Shown piece by piece: positions 1 through 10,624 of a stretch of 24,766 bases of DNA. The translations under genes and the position numbers were made by a program. How positions within the stretch are numbered: position 1 is the stretch's first letter; each line of letters begins with the position of its first letter. The notes under the pieces were generated by a model, which had not been told where the DNA came from, made no database searches, and worked only from the letters and a program-made list of their open reading frames with translations. Origin of the DNA: Perkinsus olseni (taxonomy: Eukaryota > Perkinsozoa > Perkinsida); contig JABANN010000505.1 of the NCBI GenBank assembly GCA_013115125.1, positions 1 through 24,766 on the forward strand, written 5' to 3'.

Positions 1-2536
1 GGCATGGGTGCTGTAAGGTGAACCAACTGCACGAATTTTGCACGACAGCGCGGGGACCCCTCCCCCGCGCTTTGACGGTTTTGTCCCTGAGGGGGCCCAC
101 CCAGCGACTTTTATGGATGATCTGGTTAGACCCTGCCATGCGCATGCCGACCTTCAGGTATGCGATGAGACGATTATTGTGTACGCCACTCACCAATTCC
201 ATCTGACGAATGATCGCCTGTGCAGCGATCACTCTGTCACCGCCTTGGGCCTTGACGTGTCATTGGACTTCATCATCTACCGACGAGATAAGTATGATGC
301 TGTCTGCCAGATTGAGATACCTACAGATGCCTCATTCCGTAAAGGATTGGAGGTATTAGGCTTGATTGTCAACGAGCCCGACTTCCTTGGCCTTCATATA
401 TTACCGGTCAAGCATGCACTTGTGGGTCTCCTTTCTCACTGGCGGCATGTCAACCAAAGCAAATGGGACGAACCTATGCCGATACCCCTACTTGACCTCA
501 TCCGTGATTGGGTGGACCTTGTAAAGTCGACACCATTACCTAAGGTCCCCCGTAGGATCGACATGGGCGCCCCGTTCGATGTTTTTACAGACTCGTCCAG
601 GTCCCTAATGTGTTACCAGATATATCAATATGACTGTGATGTCCCTATTATGTGCGAACAATTTACGATAAGTGCCTCTGAGTCTCATTTTCATATTAAT
701 GTTTTAGAACTGTCGGCGGTCTGGCGATCGTTGAATAGATTACAATTGGTGTGTATCGATTCTGGCCTCTCGGCTAACTCTTTGATTACGGTTCACCTGG
801 ATTCTCAGACAGCCCTGAGCATCCTCCTTAATCGCCGTGTTCCACGAGGCCCTCATCAAGCCTTGTACCAGAAGTTTTTGGATCTTATTCAAGTTGCCAG
901 TGCTAATTTTCATATACGGTATGTATATGTAATGTCAAAACTGAACCCTGCCGACGCCGGCACCAGAAGCGAATTGCTCTATGAAGTTCATCGAGTCCGT
1001 TCTGACCTTGTCGACAAGCTCCTTCCCGCTGAAGACCCTAAGACGGTTATGCCGGTTCGTCCGCGGTCCGACAGCTCAGATCAACAAGGCGACCAATCTC
1101 CACTTGTCCGTCGATCAGCTAGGCTGGCGAAGAAGAGACGGGTTGACGACGCCGAGCCTGTGCCTTCTCAAGAAGAGCCTACCGATGAGCCTCCCATTGT
1201 AGTCGACAGCGGATATGACTTCCGCCCTGTTTATACTTCTGTCCCCGGTCTACCGCCGCCATCTTATTCAACGACACTATTAGGTGATATAGATGGAGAC
1301 GTCGACACCATTACCATAGAAGACCCAACCGACCAACTTGAGCTAGCTTCATATGGTCATGAGATTGCTCACGAAGCCAATGAGGTCGTTTATGATAGAC
1401 TTCGACGATTTTATACGTGGCCAAATATGAAGAAGACTATCGCTAAAGCTGCTGAGCTATGCGAGCCATGCGGCAGGACGAAGACCCGGCCGTGCGATCG
1501 ACAGTTCAAGCAGGCTGTACGAGCCCCTCGCCTTACCCCAATCCCTTTCCACAAAGTTGGGATGGATGGGCTAGGTCCATTTGGTACAATGCACATTCTC
1601 ACCCTGACCGACTACTATAGCTGTTATTGTCTTACGAGGACAACTACCACTGCACCAACTGCCTATGATGTTCGTCAGCTACTAAATAAAGTGTATCGAC
1701 TTTTCGGGGTCTTCCCGCGTATTGTGAGATCCGACAACGCGTCTATCTTCCGATCAGCGTCAACCACTTTCCCTGGGGTATGGACGTTTAGTCCAGTACA
1801 TGGAAGTCCTTCGAATGGCCACGCAGAACGACGCCACCGAGTTATTAACCAAAAGCTTCGTCGACTCCTTCTACAAGGCGTAGTTGGCAACGATCTATCC
1901 GGTTGGAACGACATCCTCACTAAGATCTGTGGTGAAATGAATAACGCCCCTGTATGCCGTGCTGGGGGTCTATGCCCTACTGACATCCTTATGTACTACC
2001 CCTGCACTAATATTATCACTGGTGCGAACCGTCAACAGGTCGCGAACAAGCATGCGGTTTGGCGTAATTATCGTACTGCTGCTCTCGCCCGAACCGCCCA
2101 GAAAATTGCAGTGGCGGAACAGAGCCTAGCTATTGGTCAACATGTTATGGTTCGAGTTCAGAAGCCCAACTCCAAGCTGTCTCCAAGATATGATCCGGCT
2201 ACTATAACTCGTATTCTGGGTTCGAATAGAGTGGAGTTGGATAATGGCTCGATTGTACATTCCCGTGACTTGAAGATCCTCCGCTCTCTGGTCCCAGACG
2301 AAGACTCTGATGACGATGATGATGACGATGTTTCAGAAACTACTGCTAATACTTGACATCTTTGTCGTTTTTTTTGTGTGGTTTTTCTTTAAGGGATGTC
2401 TTCTACCTTTCTTGATGTGATTGTGTAGGCACACAATCCACTTGTCCCCTAGCGCTAGAAGTATTTGTTCCTGTTGTATTCATTAAAGATCAGGCTCTTA
2501 TCAGTATCACTCCTGTCGTGTTCGGGTGATAACACA
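1..2536 (+). mobile_element. LTR retroelement, 3' half (RNase H-integrase-LTR), Ty3/gypsy-like
   Basis: A retroelement copy enters from the left edge, so its gag, protease and most or all of its reverse transcriptase lie outside the window. One long reading frame (38-2356, 772 codons) holds an RNase H domain at about 590-970, a linker rich in charged residues, an integrase zinc-binding module of HHCC type at about 1356-1475, a DDE integrase core at about 1550-1870 and an SH3-like integrase C-terminal module at about 2130-2280. The frame ends in an acidic tail. A purine run and a putative short LTR follow. The zinc module, with its WPNM-type centre, suggests Ty3/gypsy; the connection upstream of RNase H also recalls BEL/Pao, so the family is not settled. 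The visible part looks whole, with no breaks seen. That suggests a fairly young copy, but the two LTRs cannot be compared here. Confidence 0.85.
2397..2534 (+). repeat. Putative 3' LTR of the retroelement
   Basis: A short purine run (AAGGGA) ends just before 2397, where the sequence begins TGTC. The proposed LTR ends with AACA at 2534 (AACACA would end at 2536). It contains an ATTAAA-type polyadenylation hexamer at 2482-2487 and a perfect 7-bp hairpin at 2420-2437 (ATTGTGT and ACACAAT around a 4-nt loop). The length of about 138 bp is short for an LTR. The 5' partner is outside the window, so the boundaries are inferred only from these sequence features. Confidence 0.4.
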
Positions 2537-2713
2537 ATGTCAAGCAGCAATTGCACCACCGAGAGCGACAGCGACAAACGAGAAGAACCCATACCAGGGG
2601 CTGGTCTACTGTAGGCTCACCCGAGAGGTAGAACGGACCCCCAGCCTCTCGAGGGATAGCTTGCTCGGCTACTCGGTCTGTCCATACCCGATCACAGGAG
2701 GTCAATCCATGCC

Positions 2714-3902
2714 ATGGTTCAGGCCGCCTTGGCTAACTGGAAAGTCCTGAAGATCACCCGCCCATGGTTCGTGGTTCATGCATTTATATTTGCTGCACAG
2801 GCCTGGTCCGTAGAGCTTGTATACTTTCTAGAGGGCAAGTAGGTGGATGTCACGATGTTGATCAGCTCTGTGGCGCCGACACCTTCCCGAGACCACTCAG
2901 AGAGACTTCGACTCGGCCGCTCAGGTATGGAGTATATGGAGGGCCTTCATATGCTCTCGTGGACTTCGGTCACCAATTAATCCCCGAAATCCCCATATAC
3001 CCGCTTGGTGGCATTTCTATGTGGCTGGTGAGCGCAACAGCGCTTCTTTTATAGACGCTTTGCCTTCTTCAGTTGATCTCGGCTATACTTTTGGCATTCA
3101 GTTGGGCCCTCATAATCTCTATTGTTCGTCCACGTGATGGAGTAACATTAATTGGCATCATTTGGAGAGCCTTATTCGTGACCTGTATGGCATACATACT
3201 CCGCGCAGTATCGTTTTTAGTCACGCTCCTTCCCGCACCCTGGCCTCCATGTCAGAGGTAGGACCCGAAGCGCCACGGTCGATGGCCCACGAAAAATCTG
3301 ATAGCTCAAAGCGACTAGCGTACTCTCCTCACTGTCAGCCGCAGCTTCTGGGTTGATTCCGATGGGACACTCCCCCAAGCAGCGAACTCGTTCGGGCTCT
3401 TAAGCGCTAATCTACCGCAGGTTTCCCCGTCCAGATTTGGAAGCCTACTTCGATCCCCCTGTACATGCCCAGCAAATTTTCTCAATGGCTTCGTCGATGG
3501 GCGCATGCGGGGACAATATGTTTAGCGGCCATACGACGTAGGTGTGCGGTGCCGACCGTACGGATCTCTGCTGCTACTCGAAAGAGCCTTGCCAGGTCTA
3601 CTCTGGTAGCAGCACTTGTTGCTACACACTACATCCAGCGTTGGTTCATAGTCGTAAGTATGATGGGCGCTTCAAATGGTAATACTCGCTCGATTCGGTC
3701 TCGGTTACCGAGTTGGATGTTCGTCGTCGCGGAGATTGTGGTCCTCGTGGCTGAGAGGGCACACTACACTGTCGATATCTGGGTGGCCATGTTCACGATA
3801 CCCATGTTGTGGATATGCTTCTTTCACTTCTTTCCGCGGGATCCAACTCGTAATGTTCGCTGTTGGAGAGACCAAGCGAAACCTACACATCTAGACGGGT
3901 GA
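2714..3902 (+). CDS. Sphingomyelin synthase-type phosphotransferase (PAP2_C family)
   Basis: A multi-pass membrane enzyme of the sphingomyelin/ceramide-phosphoethanolamine/inositol-phosphorylceramide synthase family, which moves a phospho-head-group onto ceramide in Golgi or plasma membrane. Proposed exons are 2714-2838, 2925-3027, 3073-3257, 3421-3537 and 3596-3902 (837 nt, 278 codons plus stop); phases agree at each junction. Family signatures are a helix ending in LVTLLPAP (about 3220-3245), the CGDNMFSGHT motif (about 3506-3535) and HYTVD (3762-3776), giving the expected His, His, Asp catalytic triad. The distance between the two histidine motifs is 58 residues, about 15 more than in human SMS1, so an unseen intron may remain near 3640-3712. 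A 45-nt GT-AG segment at 3850-3894 is in frame and may be spliced out. The ATG at 2714 follows an AG at 2696-2697 that could accept a spliced leader. The substrate cannot be told from sequence. Confidence 0.82.
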
Positions 3903-4661
3903 GTGACCCTTATAATACAACAGCTGCTGTCCAGTGCTCATTCTATCGGTGTTTGCCTCTCGGGGCCACCGTGAGTGACGCGCAGTCATTCGGCTCCTTA
4001 GAGATCCAGAAGGTGGCGAAGAACTATCGGCTACCTGTGACCCTGCCCTCGAGGAAACTCCCTCGCCTTAATGCGTGTATATGCAGCTACAGGCAGTTCT
4101 CATGCCGCAGTGCACTGCCAGTGCAGTAGCCGCATAGAGAGCATCATTCGTTCGCACACTCAGTGAATGAACTCGATCATCGAGTCTCGATGAGGGTACT
4201 TCTTTCCGCCAAAACAACGCTCCAATTATCATCTTCGACTTTTCATCAATGAAATCTCTCAGCGTCGCTCATGAGTTGCGTTGGCTAGGCCGGGTCGGGG
4301 CCAAGTATGATGACTACCACTCGGACCCCACGGAAGAGCCGTCTTGCGCTCCGCACAACATCCAGTGCTCACAGCCGGCGGGGAGCTTGAATGCGTAGCC
4401 AGGCGCCGCTTCTATCATCAGTGGAAAAACGCGGGTCGTGAGGGGATGGAAGTTGAAGCGTTATGGATAATCGAGACGTCCCTCGCTGTCATGCATGTAA
4501 AACTCAGCAGAGCAAGCATACACGAGTTTAGCAATCACACTCGGGCTCCGTTCAGTCTTGAAGGGAGATCACATTCACATGGTACTTGAAGACTTCGGAA
4601 GAAGGCGTGGGAAGCCAGGTGAACGTGATCGCTCGCAGCACAAGGGACCTGCCGAGTTCTG
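3903..4661. other. Convergent intergenic spacer
   Basis: Between the stop of the sphingomyelin-synthase-like gene (+) and the stop of the kinase (-). Only short open frames with no recognisable domain or consistent splice pairs were found. It presumably holds both 3' UTRs. A splice donor-like GTGAGT at 3899 could in principle extend the upstream gene, but the continuations soon meet stops. Confidence 0.5.
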
Positions 4662-7600
4662 TCAGCAGTGAGATGGACGAAGCGCTGTGTAAGGATTCCT
4701 CACACGCCATACTTCACTAAGGAATGGCGAGCCCCCAAGCACCTTGGCGCGTTCACGAGCAGTGTTGCAGTCCCCCACTCTAGTACGACCCCTACCAGCC
4801 GAACACCTACCTCTAGCGGCTCCTGAAGCTTCGCTATGGTCAGACGTTGAAACCAACTGACCTGCAGACAAACACTGAAACCAGAAGGGCCACAGGAAAA
4901 TTGGAATACTTACATGCTTTCCGTTTCCGCCTGAAGGGGACGGCTCGTGATGCGTTATTGAGTCGGTTGAGCTCGCTCCGTAGTGTTTTCACGGTCGGAC
5001 GATTCTCGGGACGGAGCGATGCGCATTCCTACGAAGAGGGGAGTTGCTCATCTGAAGGGTAATGCGAGTAGCACCACCTGTAGCAGTCCGACGGGCCAAT
5101 GCATTCGATCACAGTCTATCCGGGGGGCTTCTCGAAACACCCCGATTCTCGCGGCAATTTGCTGGCTCGTGCTACACATTCGATAGGGCCTTGAGCCACC
5201 AAAGAGTTCGTTGAGGCCCTCGAGAGAGATGCTGGAATCCACAGGGAACAGTTGGCGGTGATACCAATGCACAGCTCCAAACATCGCACGCTCGGCTCAG
5301 TTTCCCGTCGAAGTCGTGGTTCTCCGGGGCCATGTATCGTACTGTACCACCTGAACGAGATAAGGCCATGCGCTTCGGGCGCTGGTGTAATCCTCCGCGA
5401 TACGACGAAGCAGGAGCCGCCGTAGGCGCGACGGCAAGGACGGATGTGCTCGAAGTTACTGACGCACGGCCGAAGGGATATGGGTAAATAGCAAGATATG
5501 TAATTCTTCGTGGGCCACAAAGCCCACCGCGGAACTGTGGCTTGGGCTTGGCATATCCATCTTGTGAGATCTCTAGGGCGAGACCGAAGTCAACTAGCTT
5601 GATCACCTCCACCGACGAGTGATGATGATGATGCTGCTGCTGCTGCTGCTGCTGCACAAGAATGCTGAAAGCACCGCTATTGAACTCCAGTCGACCGTCC
5701 GGGAGGTGACAAACCGCTGGTGCTCATAGAGAGACGGCAGAGTGCGGCATGACAGAGTGCGGTTCGTACTTTTCTGGCTTGATATCTCGGTGTATGACAG
5801 CGGGCGACAAACGCCAGTGGAGGTACTCGACAGCCTGGAAAAGTGACGGTGCGAAGCACGTCTTGCCGAGAGAGAACAGAGGCTACGTCCAGGAGCTGTA
5901 TCGCCCAACTCGCAGCTCGTCGGCGGCTCCTAGAATCCATGGGTGATGGGCAGAGTGGTAAGTGGAAGGAGAGAGGGCGGCTTAGAGGTATGTGATGGAG
6001 AAGTGCCTGCGAAGAGCAGCCGAGCAGCTCTCGACCAGCACACTGCCCCGACAATGAGCTATCGTTGAGGAGTGAATACTCGACGCAAATGCCTACCTGC
6101 ACACGACCAAAGGCGTCGTGCCTAACACCTCTGAGTTCGACAAGATTGACATGATACAGCCTGAGCAGCACTCGGGCTTCTTCCAGTATCTATCGCACCG
6201 TCGTCTGTAGGGCCGGAACAGTTCAATGGACCCACTCACTTGGTCGTCCGAGCCCGTCGAGGAGCTCTTCACAACAACAGCCTCTCCATGAGGCCCTAAG
6301 GACCCTCTTGAAACCGAGGACTGACAAGTGGCTCATCGCGCATCAGCTGTCGATGAGAATCCCCGAGACGAATGAGATGCTCACGAGCACCATCGTTTCC
6401 CAACCGACGCCCGGCGCCACTCACAAGAGGACCGCTGGACAGGGGCGGCATGAGTATATCCAAGGTCAGGTGGTCAAGCCAGCAACTTGCTGGAATCCCC
6501 GTGTTCAACGACGGAAAGCCTTCCCGTATCTTTCTTGTTGAGCTCTCATCGTCTGAAGCAATGCTCATTGCTCAACCACATGTGACCACAGACTCGTATA
6601 TCAATCAACGCTCACGCAGATGAGGCGAAGTGCTCCCGGGAGAGCAATCGCCGCTGCACGTCGATAACGAGCAGCTCACCGAAGTCGGAAACCAGCCCAT
6701 CGCTCTTGCGGTGTATGTGAGCGCTAGCTGTCAGTCTCATAGAGCCTGCCGGTAATGGGGGCGCCGGCCTGAACAAATAGATGGGCGACCTCAGGTGACC
6801 GGAAGTGCATTGCCGGGCCTCCCTCGATGCCCTTCGGTTACCTCCTTATTAGTGGACATGAGGTGACCAATTGAGAACGGCCCGCGGCAGCAAAGGCGCT
6901 GCTGTTTGAAGAGGAGGAGGCCGTCGACACGTCTAGTATGTCGAGAGGGTAGCACGAGGGCTCGAGGCTGAAGGTAGCCGGAGGGGCCAGCTCCACCTGC
7001 AGGACCCAGCTGGCAGTACGGACCGACTAGTACAAGGCGAGGCGCATAAAGTAGTGGTAAACCCTACGCCACAGCAATGGTGCTGCACTGTTAGTGACAG
7101 GAGGAGTAGTCGAATCAGTCGAAGGGATGCAGGCGGACCCCAGAAAGAAATAAAATATCGTCTTCTCTGAGGTCTTCTCTTCCGTTTCGACGTGTGTCGT
7201 GCTCCGACTTTGTGTGGTACGCTATCACTATGGTGTTCTGATTCGATCTGGAGCGCTTCAGTACTGCCAACCCTAGTTGGCAAAACAAGTAAATACTCCG
7301 ATGGTGGACTATCAGGCTAGGAGTCGCCCCAGGTGAGACCATGCTCGTCGCCTTACAACAGAGAGAGCTGGACAGGTAGTCCGCGCCAACAACTGGCGCG
7401 CATGCATAAACCGCAAGTTCTGATGGTACTTGCTTCTCGGCTTCGATGCGATGACAAAGGAACAGCAAGAACTGATGACAGTTGCAAGCACCCCCATTCG
7501 AAAATTCTGCCGGCTCGAGAAAGCCAAGACCCAATAGACGAACGCGCGCAAGGTGAGGAACACTGTGTTACCCGCCTGAATTGTCTACAAAGTCCGTAGT

Positions 7601-7722
7601 GTGCACAGTGCACTCGCAATGGAAGCACACGTATCAGTCTACAACACGCCGATCTTATATTGCAACCAGGACCAGTCCTCATCTTCAGATGCCTGTGAGC
7701 GCGATGGTGGTGGTGGTGAGGC
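4662..7722 (-). CDS. TKL-type protein kinase with predicted membrane helices (5' end incomplete)
   Basis: A serine/threonine or dual-specificity kinase that phosphorylates unknown substrates. Exons (minus order): 7648-7722, 7357-7584, 7139-7255, 6842-6996, 6616-6723, 6385-6563, 6240-6295, 5887-6189, 5770-5834, 5528-5664, 5265-5350, 5078-5218, 4914-5028, 4662-4861; together 654 codons plus stop, with all phases compatible. The catalytic domain shows VVVK (lysine at 6267-6269), the helix-C region ILEEARVLL, HRDIKPEN (from 5792), DFG (5583-5591), GTVRYMAPE, DVWSCALGLNELF and a terminal RPENRPTVKTL. The C-lobe resembles tyrosine-kinase-like enzymes. The glycine loop is poor. A Q7H5 tract lies between HRD and DFG. 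Upstream, exon 7357-7584 encodes two hydrophobic stretches (TVFLTLRAFVYWVLAF and MGVLATVISSCCSFVIA), suggesting a membrane-bound receptor-like kinase. Exons below 6300 are firm; those above 6842 are less so, and the start codon was not found. Confidence 0.78.
5592..5664 (-). repeat. CAG/CAT tract coding Q7H5 inside the kinase domain
   Basis: Seven CAG codons followed by five His codons sit at the start of the exon that carries DFG. They lengthen the segment between the catalytic loop and the metal-binding motif by roughly ten residues over usual kinases. The preceding intron acceptor (cag at 5665-5667) abuts the codons for ILV and then the repeat. Confidence 0.8.
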
Positions 7723-8331
7723 CTGTGATGCTATCCTGCTCAAGTCGCAATCATCATCATGCCTTGAGAATTTCCTCGAATTCGTCGTCGTGGCGCAAAC
7801 GAATCATCGAAACAGAGGATATTCTCCCTTTGGACGTTCTACTCGAGCTCTCCTGATCAGACTCAGCTCACACCCCACAGACAGCGCTGCACAAAGTAAG
7901 TATTATTGGCAGTGGAACCCAAGGCAGCGTGTATCAACTTCAACCATCATAACAGTAGTAGTAGCAGCAGCACAGTATTGTCTGTTACAGAACTGTCCTC
8001 CTCCTACTGAGTGTTGTACAGAATGAGTCATCTCGAACAATGGCTAAAGGGACGTCGGATACACAAGCGCAATCAGCTAGAACTACTACACAGGCTCTTT
8101 CTGCTTATAACGCATCAGAATAAATTCGCGGCGGGGGGCGGCATCATAGAATCATAGAAACAGGGCTAAGCTGATAATGATGACGATGACGATTTCTTCG
8201 CAGTTCAACAACATACATGAGTGACACAGAGTTCGCCCTTGGCGATATCATTATTGTTAAGGTCTTACGGCGTCACGTCGCATCCGGACGACGATGATGA
8301 TGATGAGTAAGGAGAGACTCGAGACAGGGGT
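7723..8331 (-). other. Unresolved 5' region of the kinase gene or spacer
   Basis: This stretch lies between the last kinase exon followed (to 7722) and the stop of the TFIIS-N gene at 8332. A minus-strand open segment at about 7790-7845 reads SDQESSSRTSKGRISS and could join 7722 in phase 0 through a weak GTTTCG donor. Another open segment further up begins with ATG at about 8025 (minus). Neither has a known domain. The region also holds short GAT/GAC runs near 8175-8200 and 8289-8305. No start codon could be assigned. Confidence 0.3.
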
Positions 8332-10118
8332 TCACCACCGATCACTGGGGAGAACCATCATACCGTCCTCGGTAAAGGAGCTTCTCTTTGACCTCTTCTT
8401 ATTGACCGGCCCTGTAGAGTGAGCCTGGGCCCTCTTCTTAGCCCTGATTCATACAACCGGATTCCATCATCTATGTGACCATCACCCTACCTTGTCTTGG
8501 ATACTATATTATCCTTCTTCAGTCGATTGATATGCTGCGACTGCGGTAGGCGGAAGCCATTAACAACGGTACCGGGTGGAGCGGACGAGTTCACCTAAGC
8601 TCGAAGACGACTAGTACCATATCCCAGATGTCGAGGATGCTTCCATACCGCAGTCCTCTTCTGACGCTTCACAGCTTCGGCGTCGAAGCCGGTCTCTCGA
8701 GCCTTCCGGGCTCGATCTCGGGATGCTTGGAGTTTATCCTTGTAAAACTGGTACCTGGTTAACACTCCTCTCCAGTAAGAGCCCACCAGAGGGCCGCCGA
8801 GCCTCGAGCGCGCCACAGAAGAAACGACTTGACCATGAAGAGTCAACCTCGAATCCTTTCGGTGTCCATTCCGTAAGTTAGTTCCGCGTCAGAAGGCTGC
8901 CAGTAATCCCAAGACACTTACACGCTCCTCCACTCACACATACGCGTGTTCGTACTAGTGTCACCAGCATCGGTCGAAGGGGTTTCAGCCGCACCACCCG
9001 AGTCAGGATCTGAAACCCCACAGACAAGGTAGGACTCTTTGGCCCGGTGCATCAACCCCGAGAATACTCACGTCGAGCTTCTGCGGCAACTTTCCGCCAC
9101 TTGGAGACCAGGTCCTTGGACAAAGCTTTGATATCAGGATCCATGGACGTCTTCATGATGGTCTAACAAAACCTAGCGTAGAGCGGCAATTCTAAGGCAG
9201 GGCGCTCACGTTAACGACCTTTCCTATTTTAGTGCGCTTGAGGTCCTCCATAGTGACCTCAACAGGCTCGAGGCCCCTCAGTGTGCGCAGAACCTGTGAG
9301 ACCCGGTCATAGGGCTGCGAAGGTTCAGTTCAGCAGCAGCAATGCTCACATCGTCCAGCGGTAAGTGAGCTCTGTTCAATCGACGGGCTGAGTTGGCCAC
9401 AAGCTGGGCAGTCGAAGCATCTGGAGAGGCACTCGTGGGCGAGAGTACGTCTGAGGACAAGAGGCCTCATCCCACCTTGAGAGAAGACTCCGTGAGTCGA
9501 TTCCATCTGTTTCCGGATGGTTCTTATCATGCCCTCTGTGAAGCGGGTGTGGACAGCCTTCTCCCAAGCCCCACTGAGGAAACAGAAATGACGGTGAGCC
9601 GGCATGTAGCTTGTTTCGCGGCGCTGCAGTCTTAGGCTCTTCTCACTTCCAAGCTTCGGAGCTCTCAAAACAACCTTCACCGTTCAGTTTATCAATCTCC
9701 AGCAAATCCTCAACGGTGCATCCCACCAAGACGCCGCTGAGCTGAAAGGGACATCCCGCAGTACCGTATCTTCAAGTACGCTCTACCCCACGATAGCTTA
9801 TGGGACTCAGCCCTCTAAGCTACTAACTATTGAGACGTCGATAGAGGCCGTCACAGAGCAACGTTGGGTGGCCTCCACTCCTACCTTCTCATCGCTGAGC
9901 TCATTGAGGCCCTTAATGGTTTTCCTTTGCCGCCTCAGTTCCTTCACCTCCATCTCCTGGATCGGGACTTGCTCGTCTGAGTCACTTTCAGACTCGGAGT
10001 CCGAGGATTCGCTATCAGACGATGATGATGATGACGAGGATGAGGCACTGTCGCTGCTGTCGGGCTCGAAGAACTCGCTGGCCTCGATCTTCTCTGAATC
10101 ATTGGCAGCTGTGGACAT
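8332..10118 (-). CDS. TFIIS N-terminal (LW) domain protein, IWS1/TFIIS-like
   Basis: A probable nuclear transcription-elongation protein. Proposed exons (minus order): 9885-10118, 9647-9741, 9476-9573, 9350-9450, 9210-9293, 9072-9162, 8922-9009, 8649-8847, 8491-8540, 8332-8443; 383 codons plus stop with phases agreeing throughout. The ATG at 10118 begins MSTAANDSEK, followed by a Ser/Asp/Glu-rich acidic segment. The LW domain spans the exons at 9350-9072: LRTLRGLEPVEV, then LKRTKIGKVVN and IKALSKDLVSKWRKV, matching the helical bundle that binds partner elongation factors. The C-terminus is strongly basic (TRAKKRAQAHS and NKKRSKRSS), a likely nuclear localisation signal. No zinc ribbon of full-length TFIIS is present, so IWS1/Spn1 or a lone LW protein is more likely. 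One required intron is only 25 nt (9451-9475). If intron 8541-8648 is retained, the protein stops at 8595 and loses the basic tail. Confidence 0.8.
9451..9475 (-). other. Candidate 25-nt intron
   Basis: On the minus strand this segment begins GTGGGATG and ends TGTCCTCAG. Removing it (phase 1) is the only GT-AG choice I found that joins the upstream exon to the frame leading into the LW domain. Retention would shift the frame away from that domain. It is about half the length of neighbouring introns. Confidence 0.5.
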
Positions 10119-10624
10119 AGAGGGCGATGCGAAAAAGAGAGAAAACAAGCTGCGTACAGGTCGAAGTCAGGCTGCTGACGACCGTCACTATGCGCACGCG
10201 TGCATTTCAAAGCCCGTTGAAGAAAGAGCGTTAGCCCTAGAGGTAGACAACAACCGAAAACGCCGATATACTTCGTCCTCGAATACGGCAGACACCTCAT
10301 CGACGAGGATGCTCCGGACCCCGCATAATGCTCCGTCCGCATCAGGTCTCGAGCAGGCCTTAGAACCCGCACGCCTATGAGCCCACAAGTCCCCTCACGT
10401 AGTGACCAAAGGCTCCCTCGTGAGGTCACCTGGACTGCCAGCGAAAATATCGACGGTGAGAGTAGAGAAACCGACAGCGATTCAACTGATAGTCTTCATG
10501 AGAAACGGGGCGATAGAGGCTGAGGCTCATCACTGACACAACTCGTTCCAAACGATGAATTGAAAATCTATTAAGAAAACTCTACGTTGGGCAATCATGG
10601 CAAAGGCATCCTCAAATAGACCTC
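10119..10624. other. Spacer between two tandem minus-strand genes
   Basis: It lies between the ATG of the TFIIS-N protein (10118) and the stop of the RBR ligase (10625). It should contain the 3' UTR of the ligase and the promoter or trans-splice acceptor of the next gene. An AG at 10150-10151 (minus) lies 31 nt before the ATG. No domain-bearing frame was seen. Confidence 0.5.

Noticed and set aside
5172-5657. Single 161-codon minus frame spanning kinase DFG and APE regions
   Set aside because: Only its ends are kinase sequence. The middle (5351-5527) is a 177-nt intron whose removal restores a normal activation segment.
6727-6836. Minus-strand ankyrin-like stretch (PAMHFRSPEVAHLFVQAGAP)
   Set aside because: It ends at a stop with no usable donor, while removing 6724-6841 as a phase-2 GT-AG intron joins the flanking kinase exons perfectly. 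It is most likely intronic.
7601-8026. Plus-strand open frame of 141 codons
   Set aside because: No recognisable domain, mostly simple repeats read in that frame, and it overlaps better-supported minus-strand exons.
8595-8648. Stop at 8595 as the end of the TFIIS-N protein
   Set aside because: Using a phase-0 donor at 8648 joins two further in-phase exons rich in lysine and arginine, so the longer form is preferred. The short form is kept only as a possible isoform.
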